A DNA stretch of 64,000 nucleotides from Antedon mediterranea (Eukaryota > Echinodermata > Crinoidea > Comatulida > Antedonidae). Positions 31,305-41,652 of this stretch are shown here, piece after piece (the first letter of the stretch is position 1; every line of letters starts with the position of its first letter). The DNA is taken from positions 22,672,365 through 22,736,364 of the forward strand of contig NC_092678.1 in NCBI RefSeq assembly GCF_964355755.1, given 5' to 3'. The notes under the pieces are model-generated. The model worked only from the letters and a program-made list of their open reading frames with translations, ran no database searches and was not told where the DNA came from. The translations under genes and the position numbers were made by a program.

Positions 31305-33946
31305 TTAGTTTACATATACCAACTTTTCTATTTCAAATGTTTTGTGATTCCCTTCATTTTTTAAAACAAATGTTGTTATTAATGATTTATTTTCAATCTT
31401 CGTAACGTCATTTCCATTGATAGATATCAGGTCGCTTTTGATTATTATATTATTTTCATAACATCCACTTAGCATGTCATTAACAATAGTACCTGTTAAG
31501 TTACAATCACTCATAGAAAGACGGTATAAGTTTGGAAATATAATCAATATGTTAGCTAGTGTACTTCCATTGATTGATGATAGGTCAATCCCATCCAAAA
31601 TAAGATTATTCCATCTAAATCTGTAACGACTTGGTGATATTAAAAGATCGTGTAATTGTTTAGCTGACATATTATAATTACCCCAAGTGTGGCTTCGATA
31701 GTCCCCCCGTGTCTCTATTAAATTGATAATGTTTCCAAGTAATTCAGTATTAATATCTGAAAGATTATTTCCTTCTAAGATGACAAGATTTTCTTTTGAC
31801 TTTAAATAGTGTATATCTACTTCATTAAACATGTCAACTATTTGTTTGCTTGATAATTGAGAATTTGTCAGTTTGAACCTGTTTAAATCATTGGAAGTGT
31901 TTAATATACGACCTAATACAGACCCATTAATAAACTCCGGATAGTCGGTCGTGAGACTAAAACTCTTCAATTTAACAAAAGCTTTACTATGTTCACATTC
32001 TTCTAACATTGTGTTAATATGTGAACCACCTATATTATATTCTATATAACGTATGTTGAGCTCTCGTAAATTTGGAAAGTTTTGAATTAATTTGCAAATC
32101 TGTGAGTCAATTGTAGTGTTATATTCGAAGCAATCCATAAACCACCAAAAAGAACGTACTTCCTCATCAAAACGGTATTTTTTCCATTCGTCTGAGAGGA
32201 TTTTAAGAGCTTTATCACCCCATTTATGAAGTAATGTTATCATACACCTACTGTTTCGACTTTGATACAGATATCGTAAAAAGATTTCAGCGTGTGCTAC
32301 TAACCTACATACATTATCAGATGACTCAATGTTTGATTTTTCTATGATTGATTTTATATTTTCACATATTACTCTTTTCCCCTTGTTTGTATAATCATCC
32401 GCAAATAATTCCATTTGTTGGAATAAGTGCAAATCTTTTTCATATAGCATCTTTAACGAATTTTTAAAATTGTCAACATGCATTTTCATTTCTGATGACA
32501 TGTGTTTATCCAATGATTTCACTACATTGTGTTCGTGCTCTTGATTTACATATTTAAAATATTTTAAAAAAGAGTAATAATTTGAGAGCCTATTTACCAA
32601 CCAGTGTTTCATTAATTTATCTGCATTAGGACCTAGAAAACTAATAGTGAAAACTGTTACCGTTTGTAAATATTCGCTCGTCCTTAAGTTCTCGCATTCC
32701 TCAGATGTTAAAGTATCAATTTTGTTAGACAAGTAAAACCCGGCTAGAGCTTCTGACAATAACTTATGTGGACTTCTGTAAGTCTCGACAAAATCATCCT
32801 GAATAGTAGGGTCATCTTTGTAAACAAATCCTAATTTCAACGATAAGTCAACCAAAGTTTCATTTTTTACTTGTTCATTTAACTTCTTTTTAGTAAATTG
32901 AAGTAAATTACTATGTAAACCAATGTAACTAATTTGCCCTAATATTACAATTGCATTTTTGTAGTCAGTCGGAATGTGGTCAAATTCTGGTATTGCTGTA
33001 GTAGTAGACTTTTTACTCCTGTTAATGTTCTGGTTTAAAATCAGACAAAATATTGGTTTAAAATCAGACAAAATATTTCTTTAAAAAACTGCTAAAAAAT
33101 CTTTGGGAATTGTTTGTTTGTGTTGCCACACAGTACACATTTTAAGTAACAAAAACGGGGATGAAAGTAGTTCAAAATTTTTTTTATGATCACCACCCCA
33201 ACATTTAGATTTAGAATCAAGTTTAAATCGATCTATTAATAACTGACCCAGTTTAGAATTTTCAATATAATCAAAATATTTGATTATATATGGCTTTATA
33301 TTTTCTTTACTGAATCCCTCTATATTAACAAGTACATCAAAATGTTTTTCTACGCTTAAAGTAAAACCCGGTCTCGAAGTAAGAAAGACTGTGCAATCTT
33401 CTAGTTCTTCACGTTTTATTATCATTGGAATATCTAGCCCAGAATTTAACTCATCATATCCATCCATCAGAACAACACATTCTCGGTCATGTTTCTCTAT
33501 AAAAGTTTTTATAGATGTATTACTTACACGGGGATCTGTTTTTGCATTCACCTTAACACTATTTATGATCATATCAGTGATGGTTTGACCTTTCTCGATG
33601 TCTCTTACGTTTACAAGAAATACTATTTGACCAGCAAACGTATCATCGGAATCTATCGCCCAGTTATAAGATAAATATTGAAGTAATGTTGTCTTACCAA
33701 TTCCACCATTTCCTACCATTAATACTTTAGGTGAGTCTTTTGACTTTATAATATCCAATAATTCTTGCAACGGTGTGAGCTTTCTATTTTTTTCTTCTTT
33801 TGTAGTAGTATATAATACAGGATCTGTAAACATCTTGGAAATATCAACATAGTGTTCAAAATGTTCGGTCCACGTCGGTGGTCTCAATGTTGGGTCTTTT
33901 AATTTATTTGTCTGTACTGCTGTTAAATAGTTTCGAATAATATCAT
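31305..33946 (-). CDS. Gene B: NACHT-LRR exon with an in-frame stop
   Basis: The exon begins after AG at 33947-33948 in phase 1. NACHT: Walker A GNGGIGKTTLL, Walker B VVLMDGYDEL, FLTSRPGF. After that come a winged-helix-like region (LLSEALAGFYLSNKID), a helical segment, and LRR-like units such as LSSINGSTLANILIIFPNL and RLSMSDCNLTGTIVNDML, ending at 31305. A TAA at 33081-33083 interrupts the frame inside the region following NACHT. It comes from a small shift that a 23-bp tandem duplication (33032-33077) then compensates, so the frame resumes unchanged. Left as is, only the first ~290 residues are made. Pseudogene, allele or assembly error cannot be separated here. Confidence 0.82.
33032..33077. 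repeat. 23-bp tandem duplication in the gene B NACHT exon
   Basis: Two exact copies of a 23-bp unit beginning GGTTTAAAATCAGAC. Genes E and F have one copy at the corresponding position. It is associated with the in-frame stop at 33081. Confidence 0.9.
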
Positions 33947-34205
33947 CTGAAATCAAGAAAGTTTGTAATTCATCTCGTGAAAAGCAAATATTACCTAGTA
34001 GGTTTGACCATACCATCAATATTGTAATATAGTACTCCTTTACATTTATTATCCAGCAAGTTCATGACCTGCTTACGCTCATTTGCCTCGTTTGAAGCCA
34101 TTGTAACAATTCTGATTTTTTACTCTCTTTTTTGTTCACACTACCACGGCGCATAATGTTTATACACTGCATCGCTATAGAATCACCAAATTATTATATA
34201 CATAC

Positions 34206-34271
34206 CATTATCACCTTCCGTTAATTTGTTCTTTGATGCTAGGAAGACGGCAATTACCAGTACTAAAGCTG
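34206..34271 (-). CDS. Gene B: transmembrane-helix exon
   Basis: 66 nt, AG at 34272-34273, donor GTATG at 34201-34205, phase 1 both sides. Encodes AALVLVIAVFLAS then KNKLTEGDN. The hydrophobic run is short (about 13 residues) compared with the equivalent exons of A, E and F. Confidence 0.6.
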
Positions 34272-34447
34272 CTATAATGAAATACACAAAAGTAATTTAG
34301 TTACAAATTGCAGGCATGAGACCGTTGCTAACTAAAAGAGGCAGTTGTAGTCACTAATGTAATACGCTTCAAAATAAATACATTATGTTTGATATTGTAA
34401 ATTTATTGAAAATAAACATTAGTTGAGTTGTTACTGCTTGTACTTAC

Positions 34448-34504
34448 TGAGTATTGGTATAGCCATAGATACCAAGTTATCTTGATTTGTCACTGTATGT
34501 ACGC
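34448..34504 (-). CDS. Gene B: linker exon 2
   Basis: 57 nt, AG at 34505-34506 and donor GTAAGT at 34442-34447, phase 1-1. It encodes VHTVTNQDNLVSMAIPIL. Assigned from splice signals and phase only. Confidence 0.45.
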
Positions 34505-34506
34505 CT

Positions 34507-35772
34507 ATAACTAAAAAATAAATGTATACTAGAAACTATTGTATATCATTAGGCCTGTATTTCAACAACTCTGCAATATCAACTGTTAAAAAAAGGATCT
34601 GAATAAATGAATGATACATTTTAAGTATTCTTTTTTATAACACACCTGGTCGTATTCTTTCAATTTGATTGGTCAATTAGGCATCACGTGTCATTTGGAA
34701 GTAGCTTATCTCAGATTGTGTTATCATTACTGTTTAACATTGTAAAAAAAAAACAACTAAAATGTCGCGAAGTTTGAAATGTATCACATATCTGGCAAAA
34801 TAAATATTTAAAAGATGCAAGGTTTATAAAAAAAATTAAACTTTAAGTGATATGTCCGAAACCAACATTTCCAATCCGTAAATATATTTTCGAAATATGA
34901 TGTTTTCATGAAAATGTAAAATAGAAGTGTATTCATACTCTATTGCGATGTAGTCCTCAGTGGAGAAAATAAAATATTAGGATTGCTGTATCTATATATG
35001 TAGGCTTAAATGTAAAAAAATCAATAAATAAAAGGTCGAGGACGGGAGAATTATGAGTTTGAAATGCATGTATAATATTAATAAATAAACAATATTAATA
35101 AACATATGTTGAGACACAAAATGAGTCTAATGTTGTTATTCATAATGCTTACCGTTATATATCCTGTTATCCGATCGAAGTAACACTGTACAGTAGGTTA
35201 GAAAAAAAAATTCAGAATTCTATTTACCACGGTAATTATTATGTGTTATTTACTTAGTTAGGAAATGTATTCACTTAACTGAGAAATTAAATTAAAACTG
35301 ATATAAATGATGCAGTTGATTTTCGATGAACATGATTTTCGATGACCATTAATCAGGTCTGATCTATTGATGGAGTTGCATCATTTTATACGATAATAAT
35401 ATATAATAAGTAATGATAATATATATCCAATGTTTCCAAAAAAGTTGGAGAATTTTTTCATTAAATTTAAATACCAAAATAAGCTAAAATTTAAGGTATA
35501 TTTCAAGATTGAAAATTGATTTATTTTAAAGGTTTGCGCCACCTACATCATCATTGCATTATATGATAATGAATGGTGCATGAGTAGCTCACGTCACTGT
35601 ATTGTGTTTCATACATCTATCACAGCGTTACAGTATTTTAGTTACATATAACATCTGAATGTTTATAATCAAATCTTTTCAAGCCCTTTTCCTTCTCTTG
35701 CACCTGCCCCAAAGTTTGGTATTCACTGGATTTGTTAATGATTTCTGTCACTGATTAGACTAAACTCTATAC
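34507..35772. other. Gene B intron between linker exons
   Basis: AT-rich. 35540-35650 matches intronic DNA of genes X (about 39970-40040) and F (59765-59880). No other coding exon was seen. Confidence 0.45.
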
Positions 35773-35835
35773 CTGTAGAAATTGGTGTTGGTGTCGATGC
35801 TGAAGTTTGAATAACTGTGGGCTGGTAGGGTTTCG
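35773..35835 (-). CDS. Gene B: Pro/Thr/Ser-rich linker exon 1
   Basis: 63 nt, AG at 35836-35837, donor GTATAG at 35767-35772, phase 1-1. It encodes KPYQPTVIQTSASTPTPIS. Near-identical exons occur in X (40093-40155) and F (60016-60090), which supports it being coding. Composition suggests an extended, possibly O-glycosylated or flexible stalk. Confidence 0.68.
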
Positions 35836-36095
35836 CTGATAGGTTCAAATGCACCGAGAAATACAAAAAGAAATCAACATATATTATAAGTTTAAACTTT
35901 TAACCAACTAACTAAAAATAGGAACATTTTTTAATTATCTTAAATTGCTGTTTACTCATTTGATGTTTTGATTTTATATTTAAAATAAATTGCATACTAT
36001 TACAACTTCGATGTAGTTTATAATTTGCATCAATGTAACACCAAAGTATCCATGAGTTGTACCCTCTCTATTTCAAATGTTTGTTTTATGCATAC

Positions 36096-36616
36096 CTAGT
36101 AGAATACGTTGTGTCTTCTTGTTCAGACGTTTAGCAAATATTTCAATTTGTTGTTGTGAATCCAGTTCTCCGTCTTTCTCAATGTGATATACAACATCCC
36201 ATATGTTGTTATAGTTGAAAGCACTCAGTTTGTAAAAACCAGTCACTCTTTTCAAGTCGTCATTTCCAACGTTTTTAAGTGCTCTAAACAGTGCTCTGCG
36301 GTATTCTGTTAGGCGTACTGTCTCTGTGTCACTGCTACATTGAGCAGTGTTCTTGTATTCTGTTATGCGATGTTTTGCTGAGGTCAGCATAGTTACTTCA
36401 GCTATGTCTGACAACAGTTCCACGTTACTTTTAGAAATAAATCCAAGGTCAGTAAGTTTGTTAAACAGTTCTAAGGCTATCTGTGATTGATCTAGATCTC
36501 CAATAGGTAGAATGCCATATAGAAGCATTCTTAACTCTCGGACTGTCACACCAGCATAGTGTTCGCTAAGGTTTTCCAAAAAAATTTGGAATTTTTTATT
36601 TTCATCCATTTTGTAT
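36096..36616 (-). CDS. Gene B: tandem DED exon with start codon
   Basis: Starts at ATG 36609 (MDENKKFQIF) seven bases after an AG at 36617-36618, so a 5' UTR intron precedes it. An earlier in-frame ATG at 36636 lies inside that intron. About 171 residues: DED1 (8-88, VRELRMLLYGILPIGDLD..GFISKSNVELLSDIAEV) and DED2 (105-168, YRRALFRALKNVGNDDLKRV..IEKDGELDSQQQIEIFAKRL). Donor GTATGC at 36090-36095 in phase 1 joins the linker at 35835. The frame runs on to a stop at 36073 if unspliced. Closely similar to the X copy at 40423-40937. Confidence 0.7.
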
Positions 36617-36639
36617 CTATAAACGAAGATACACAATTT

Positions 36640-37650
36640 TCAAACCGGAATTTCTAAAGAAAAAACAAACAAATGTTCTTATCGAATTCAGTGTAGGGTC
36701 TCTATTAGACCTACAATGCCTTATTTTGACTAGTCTTGTACTTTGATCGCACCATAATCGAATTTAGATCACCTCGACGAAAGTGCGACAAACCAAACCA
36801 AAATATTCAATGTGTTTTAAGACAGGCTTGATCATTATTGAAAAATTAAAAAAACGCCAAAAATATGATCGTATAATAAAGCAGGAATACTTATATTATA
36901 AATTATAGTAATTCAATATCAAGTTAAAGTATCCAAATATCCAGGCCTACTAGCACTTTTTTTCAATACTGTATAAAGTGTATTTATTGTATTCTATGCA
37001 TAGTCCCAAAACAGCATTATATAATTATTGAATTATTACTCCTACTATTATTATTATTATTATTATTACTATTTATTAATACAAAATGTGTATATTAATT
37101 GAAAGTTTAAAAAAATAATGCTCACAGTGTGTTATTCCGTCTGCTTGCTAAAAAGATAGGGCCTACTTCGTTATATAACAGTCCACCATTCGTCATTCGT
37201 CATTTTGTGTAATGTAATTCAGTCATATATAGAGTAAGCATACTCAGTCGCAAAATGGCTTATGAATTTAAAAATAAACCCATATTTTAACAGAAATGCA
37301 GATTATATAGGCATATTCTAATTATTTATATACTCTACTTACTTACTTCTTCCAATTTCCAATGACAGTAGTCTTTATTGCATTCTGTTTTGTGTTTAGT
37401 AACAAAAAGACGCTTTTCAATGTTAATAGACCTATGATGTAATTAAGACGTTATACCAAGATGAATGTCTGTTCATTATAATTATTCTTTTCGTTAGCAT
37501 GACATTTTGCAACAGTACCTCTAAAATTAGGATTTGCAATGTTTATTAGTAGCCCTAGTTTTAAAACATGCCAAATTTAATTTACGGGTTGACCTATCGA
37601 TTTTAAAACCAATAAAAAAACTTAACGAAGCATAACTACAATGCATATTT
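36640..37650. repeat. Upstream region of gene B, paralogous to that of gene X
   Basis: Matches 40985-43080 in order, with shared landmarks CTTATCGAATTCAGTGTAGG, CGCACCATAATCGAATTTAG and ATACCAAGATGAATGTCTG. The X copy carries a LINE insertion. No exon recognised. An (ATT)n run lies near 37040. Confidence 0.6.
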
Positions 37651-37654
37651 TATT

Positions 37655-37760
37655 TAATCAATGCCATTGAGCCCTAAATGATCAGTTCCATTAGGAACTT
37701 GATAGGCTACCCTCAGTAAAGATGGTAATAAATAAATAAATAAATAAATAAATAAAAATA
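37655..37760 (+). mobile_element. LINE 3' end with (AAAT)n tail
   Basis: A non-coding stretch ending CCTCAGTAAAGATGGTAATA followed by a TAAA/AAAT repeat at 37726-37757, characteristic of truncated L2/CR1-type insertions. Confidence 0.45.
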
Positions 37761-38164
37761 ACTTGAAATACTTGGCCATAAAACAAATAAATAGTACAAA
37801 CCAAGTGATGTTTTTCGGTAATACAGTAATATTATTAAAAGACCACAATTTCAGATAAAGGTTAATTTCATATTTTATTTCATTCTTTTTTCATCTGAAA
37901 ACAATTAAAGTTAAAACTATTGCCACTAATAATGATTTAAGGCAATTACCTAAAATGTACGTAAATTCAAATTCTTTAATACATCAAAACAAATTTGATA
38001 AAATTAACATCAAGATAAACGAAGAAAACAAGGAAAATAAAACAAAGAGAAAGAACAAAAAGAAAGTTAATTATGTCTCGTAAATGTACCTTCATTTCTG
38101 GAGAGATACACTTTTTCGTGTTTTTTACAATTTAAAATATTTGAGAATGAATCAATGTGATGCC

Positions 38165-38694
38165 CTAATAATTGCCAACCAGTTTTTCATGAATTTTCTT
38201 AATTCTGTATGGATCCTTGGCTAGTACTTCAATTTCTAATTTATAAACGACATTCCAAATATTTTGTAAGTTATGATGTTTTAGGTTGTAGTAAGAAACC
38301 AAACGTTTTAATGCATCTGTGTCAACTTGTCTCATGGCTTTAAACAGTCGCTTCCGATCATCTGACAACATTGTGTCATCATAATTTTGAAGTTTGTTGT
38401 CCTTCATATACTCTTTTATAAGATTTTCTGCAGGCTTCACTTCTGTTAGCTTCGTAATCTCTAATAATAGACTTACATTAGTAGGTGTGATTAAGCCTTT
38501 TAATTGAAGTGCATTAAACAAGTCATTTCCAATAGCATCTGTAATATCACTAACACTTAAATAATCAATTAGACAGAATCTTAACCAATAATATCTTTCA
38601 CCCTCATAGTATCTACTGAGATCAGCATTCAAGGTTTGAAACTTTGTTTTAGATTCCTTTTTAGATTCTGTAATTTCACTGTATTTTGTTGTGC
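38165..38694 (-). CDS. Gene X: C-terminal tandem DED-like exon
   Basis: The exon starts after AG at 38695-38696 in phase 1 and ends at a stop at 38165-38167 (KLVGNY). About 175 residues: DED-like unit 1 (about 15-95, LRFCLIDYLSVSDITD..KGLITPTNVSLLLEITKL) and unit 2 (about 108-170, RKRLFKAMRQVDTDALKRL..NIWNVVYKLE). It is clearly related to, but more diverged than, the N-terminal DED exons. No NACHT exon follows before gene B, so gene X ends in DEDs. Preceded by its own hydrophobic-helix exon at 38814-38918. Confidence 0.68.
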
Positions 38695-38813
38695 CTGCCA
38701 AAAAAAACAAAAACAAATTGTATACATTATTTCTATATTAATTCTACTAATTCTGGTTAAAGCTCTTAATCGTTTTAAACACACAGAAGAAATATACAAA
38801 AATAATAACTAAC

Positions 38814-38918
38814 TTTCCGTTCCTTTTCGTTTGTGATCCAAAACTTGACTTTCAAAATAGTGAGATGGATATGAGAATATGTTAGGAATAGCTATTATCA
38901 AGATACCAATGGCCAGTG
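38814..38918 (-). CDS. Gene X: transmembrane-helix exon
   Basis: 105 nt, AG at 38919-38920, donor GTTAGT at 38808-38813, phase 1-1. It encodes LAIGILIIAIPNIF then a polar segment with FESQVLDHKRKGTE. Same exon class as in the NLR genes. Confidence 0.62.
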
Positions 38919-39098
38919 CTAAAAATATTAAGGCAAACAAAAAATACAAAGTTAATTGTAAGGTTTCACTCCAAAATTTTAGATTAAAGTACAAATTAGT
39001 AATTCATAATTATGATTAATTCACAGTATGAATTGCTTTTTTATGATTGATAGTGAATTTATCGAAAATAATGATAAGTTTTAATGATCAACACTTAC

Positions 39099-39146
39099 CG
39101 GTACATATGGTTATATGCTTCTTACATGATGAAGATATCCAGTGTT
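39099..39146 (-). CDS. Gene X: linker exon 4
   Basis: 48 nt, AG at 39147-39148, donor GTAAGT, phase 1-1. Encodes HWISSSCKKHITICT. Supported by splice sites and phase. A related piece lies in gene F intronic DNA near 60205-60260. Confidence 0.42.
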
Positions 39147-39410
39147 CTAAATTTAAATTTAAAAATAAAATTCTAAAATATGTTAAAATATTAAGATAAA
39201 TTTTAAATCATAATAAGCATCCTCATTCCAAATTAATTCCATAGCTAATTCTTCTTCATTAAATTATGATTAATTAGATTTTGATATTTGTGTAATACTT
39301 TCACACGGTCATTATTTACTCAGTTAGGAAATGTATTCACTTAACTGAGAAATACTTCCTCGGGTGATGATTGTACTTTGTTTGTAATTCAATACAATAA
39401 AAATACTTAC

Positions 39411-39449
39411 CATTATGTATAGGCCTATAGTGTTTACGTTTTTCTGTGC
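39411..39449 (-). CDS. Gene X: linker exon 3
   Basis: 39 nt, AG at 39450-39451, donor GTAAGT, phase 1-1. Encodes TEKRKHYRPIHN, basic. Tentative. Confidence 0.4.
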
Positions 39450-39753
39450 CTATAAGAATAAAATTAAATATCAAATGTGTATTATGATTAAAAAAGTTGC
39501 TTTTTGATGAACATTAATCAGGTCTGATCATTTTCATTAAATTTAGTTAACAAAATAAGCTAAAATTTAATGTATATTTCAGGATTACTGCAGAGTAAGT
39601 TCATTTGATGATTACTTCTTCTTCTTTCTTTTTATTATTTGTTATAGAAAAGAAAAAATAAATTAAAAGAGGCTTTTGAATACATTGTATAACATAGGCC
39701 AATGTTACATTGTAAATTCATTAATACACATTTACGATATTCTTTATGCTTAC

Positions 39754-39798
39754 CGATAGGCCTACGTGTAGTTGGTTTAGATTTAGATTTCTGGTTAC
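39754..39798 (-). CDS. Gene X: linker exon 2
   Basis: 45 nt, AG at 39799-39800, donor GTAAGC at 39748-39753, phase 1-1. Encodes NQKSKSKPTTRRPI. A degenerate relative sits in gene F at about 59540-59567. Confidence 0.48.
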
Positions 39799-40092
39799 CT
39801 GTAGGATAGAAACAAAAATATAATACGTATCAAAATTCAAACCAAACAACGTCATTAACCCATGACGTCATTTTTACTCATAACCAATAATATTATTTGA
39901 GTGTCTGACACCATAGATCATTCTCTATGACCAGTGGTTTCTAAGATGATGGAGTGGTTATAAAAAAATACCGCCATTGGATTTATTTTGTAATGGTTTG
40001 CGCCACCTACAGTTCAATATCATCATTACATTATTTTGGTATTCACTGGATTTGCTAATGATTTCTGTCACTGATTAGACTAAGCCTCATAC

Positions 40093-40155
40093 CTGTAGAA
40101 ATTGATGTTGGTGTCGATGCTGAAGTTTGAATAACTGCCGGCTGATACGGTTTGG
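40093..40155 (-). CDS. Gene X: Pro/Thr/Ser-rich linker exon 1
   Basis: 63 nt, AG at 40156-40157, donor at 40087-40092, phase 1-1. Encodes KPYQPAVIQTSASTPTSIS, near-identical to the exons in B and F. Confidence 0.65.
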
Positions 40156-40422
40156 CTGATACAAAAAGAAATCAAGATAAAATATAAGTTTAAACTAGAC
40201 CAAAAACTATAATAGGAAAATTAAAATCTTAAATTAGATTAAAATTGCTGTTACCTCATTTGATGTTTTGGTTTTATATTTAAAATAAATTGCATACTAT
40301 TACAAATTTGATGTAGTTTAATGACCAAAGCAAATAAACTCAATTTATAATTTGCATCAATGTAATACCAAAGTATCCATGAGTTGTACCCTCTCTATTT
40401 CAAATGTTTGTGTTATGCATAC

Positions 40423-40937
40423 CTAGTAGAATATGTTGTGTCACTTTGTTCAGAAGTTTTGCAAACACTTCAATCTTCTGTTGTGAATCCAGTCTTCCGG
40501 CTTTCTCAATGTGGTATACAGAATCCCATATGTTGTCATAGTTGAAGGCACGCAGTTTGTAAAAACCAGTAACTTTTTTCAAGTCACCTTTTCCAACGTT
40601 TTTAAGCGCTCTAAACAGTGCTCTACGATATTCTGTTAGTGGGCTTACTGTTTTTGTGCATTGAATAATGTTCTTGTATTCTGTTATACACTCTCTTGCT
40701 GAGGCCAGATTAGTTACTTCAGCTATGTCGGACAACAGTTCCACATTATTTTTAGAAATAAATCCATGTTCAGTAAGTTTGTTAAACAGTTCTAAGGCTA
40801 TGTGTGATTGATCTAGATCTCCAATAGGCAGAATACCATATAGAAGCATTCTTAACTCTCTGACTGTCACACCAGTATAGTGTTCGCTAAGGTTTTCCAA
40901 AAAGATTTGGAAATTTAGATTTTCATCCATGTTTAAT
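40423..40937 (-). CDS. Gene X: N-terminal tandem DED exon with start codon
   Basis: ATG at 40930 (MDENLNFQIF), with AG at 40938-40939 just upstream. Two DED units as in gene B: VRELRMLLYGILPIGDLD..HGFISKNNVELLSDIAEV and YRRALFRALKNVGKGDLKKV..EKAGRLDSQQKIEVFAKLL. Donor GTATGC at 40417-40422, phase 1 into the linker at 40155. Together with the later exons, gene X would be DED-DED, linkers, hydrophobic helix, DED-DED, a receptor-like or adaptor-like protein of about 450 residues. Confidence 0.7.
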
Positions 40938-41254
40938 CTATAAACGAAGAAAATAGGCCTACAAATTAGATATACAATTTTCAAATCAAAAAAAAAAAAA
41001 AATTTTTTTTCTTATCGAATTCAGTGTAGGGTCTATATTAGGCATACAGTGGCTTTTTTTGACTAGTTTTGAATTTTTATCGCACCATAATCGAATTTAG
41101 ATTACGTCAGTGAAAAGTGCGACTAACCTGACAAAGCAGAAATACTGTATTGCAAAAAATGTAAGTCAACTGTATGCCAGCACATTTTTCAATACTGTAT
41201 AAAGTGTATTTATTTATTCTAACTATGCATACTCCCAAAACAGCATTATTCATT

Positions 41255-41652
41255 ACTCTTACTATATTAAATAGAAAAATTATTACTCTTACTATATTAA
41301 ATAAAAGAAAATCTAAATTTCCAAATTTTCTATCTGATATCATTTCTCCATACAAGCCAAAACGAACTCTGATGTCATCATCTGAGGTTTTACTCAGGCC
41401 TATACCTACACGGCCTTCAACAAAATTGTATGGACAACGTGCCTTTTCGTGGTCAGCTGCTGTTCTCTGGAACGCCCTTCCAAATTATATCAGGAATGCT
41501 GAATCACTCACCACATTCAAACAACTCCTGAAATCCCACCTTTTTAATTTGCATTTTTTGCTCTTCTTTTTTCTGTTGATTGTTCAGCGCTTAGAAGCGT
41601 CCTGCATTTTGCGCTATAGTAAATTGAACATTATTATTATTATTATTAGTAA
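41255..41652 (+). pseudogene. LINE (CR1/L2-like) ORF2 C-terminal fragment
   Basis: Encodes YGQRAFSWSAAVLWNALPNY then IRNAESLTTFKQLLKSHLF, the signature end of many CR1/L2/Jockey-type ORF2 proteins, followed by a stop and an (ATT)n tail at 41630-41650. Only the 3' end is present. It interrupts the region upstream of gene X that is paralogous to that of gene B. Confidence 0.78.
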
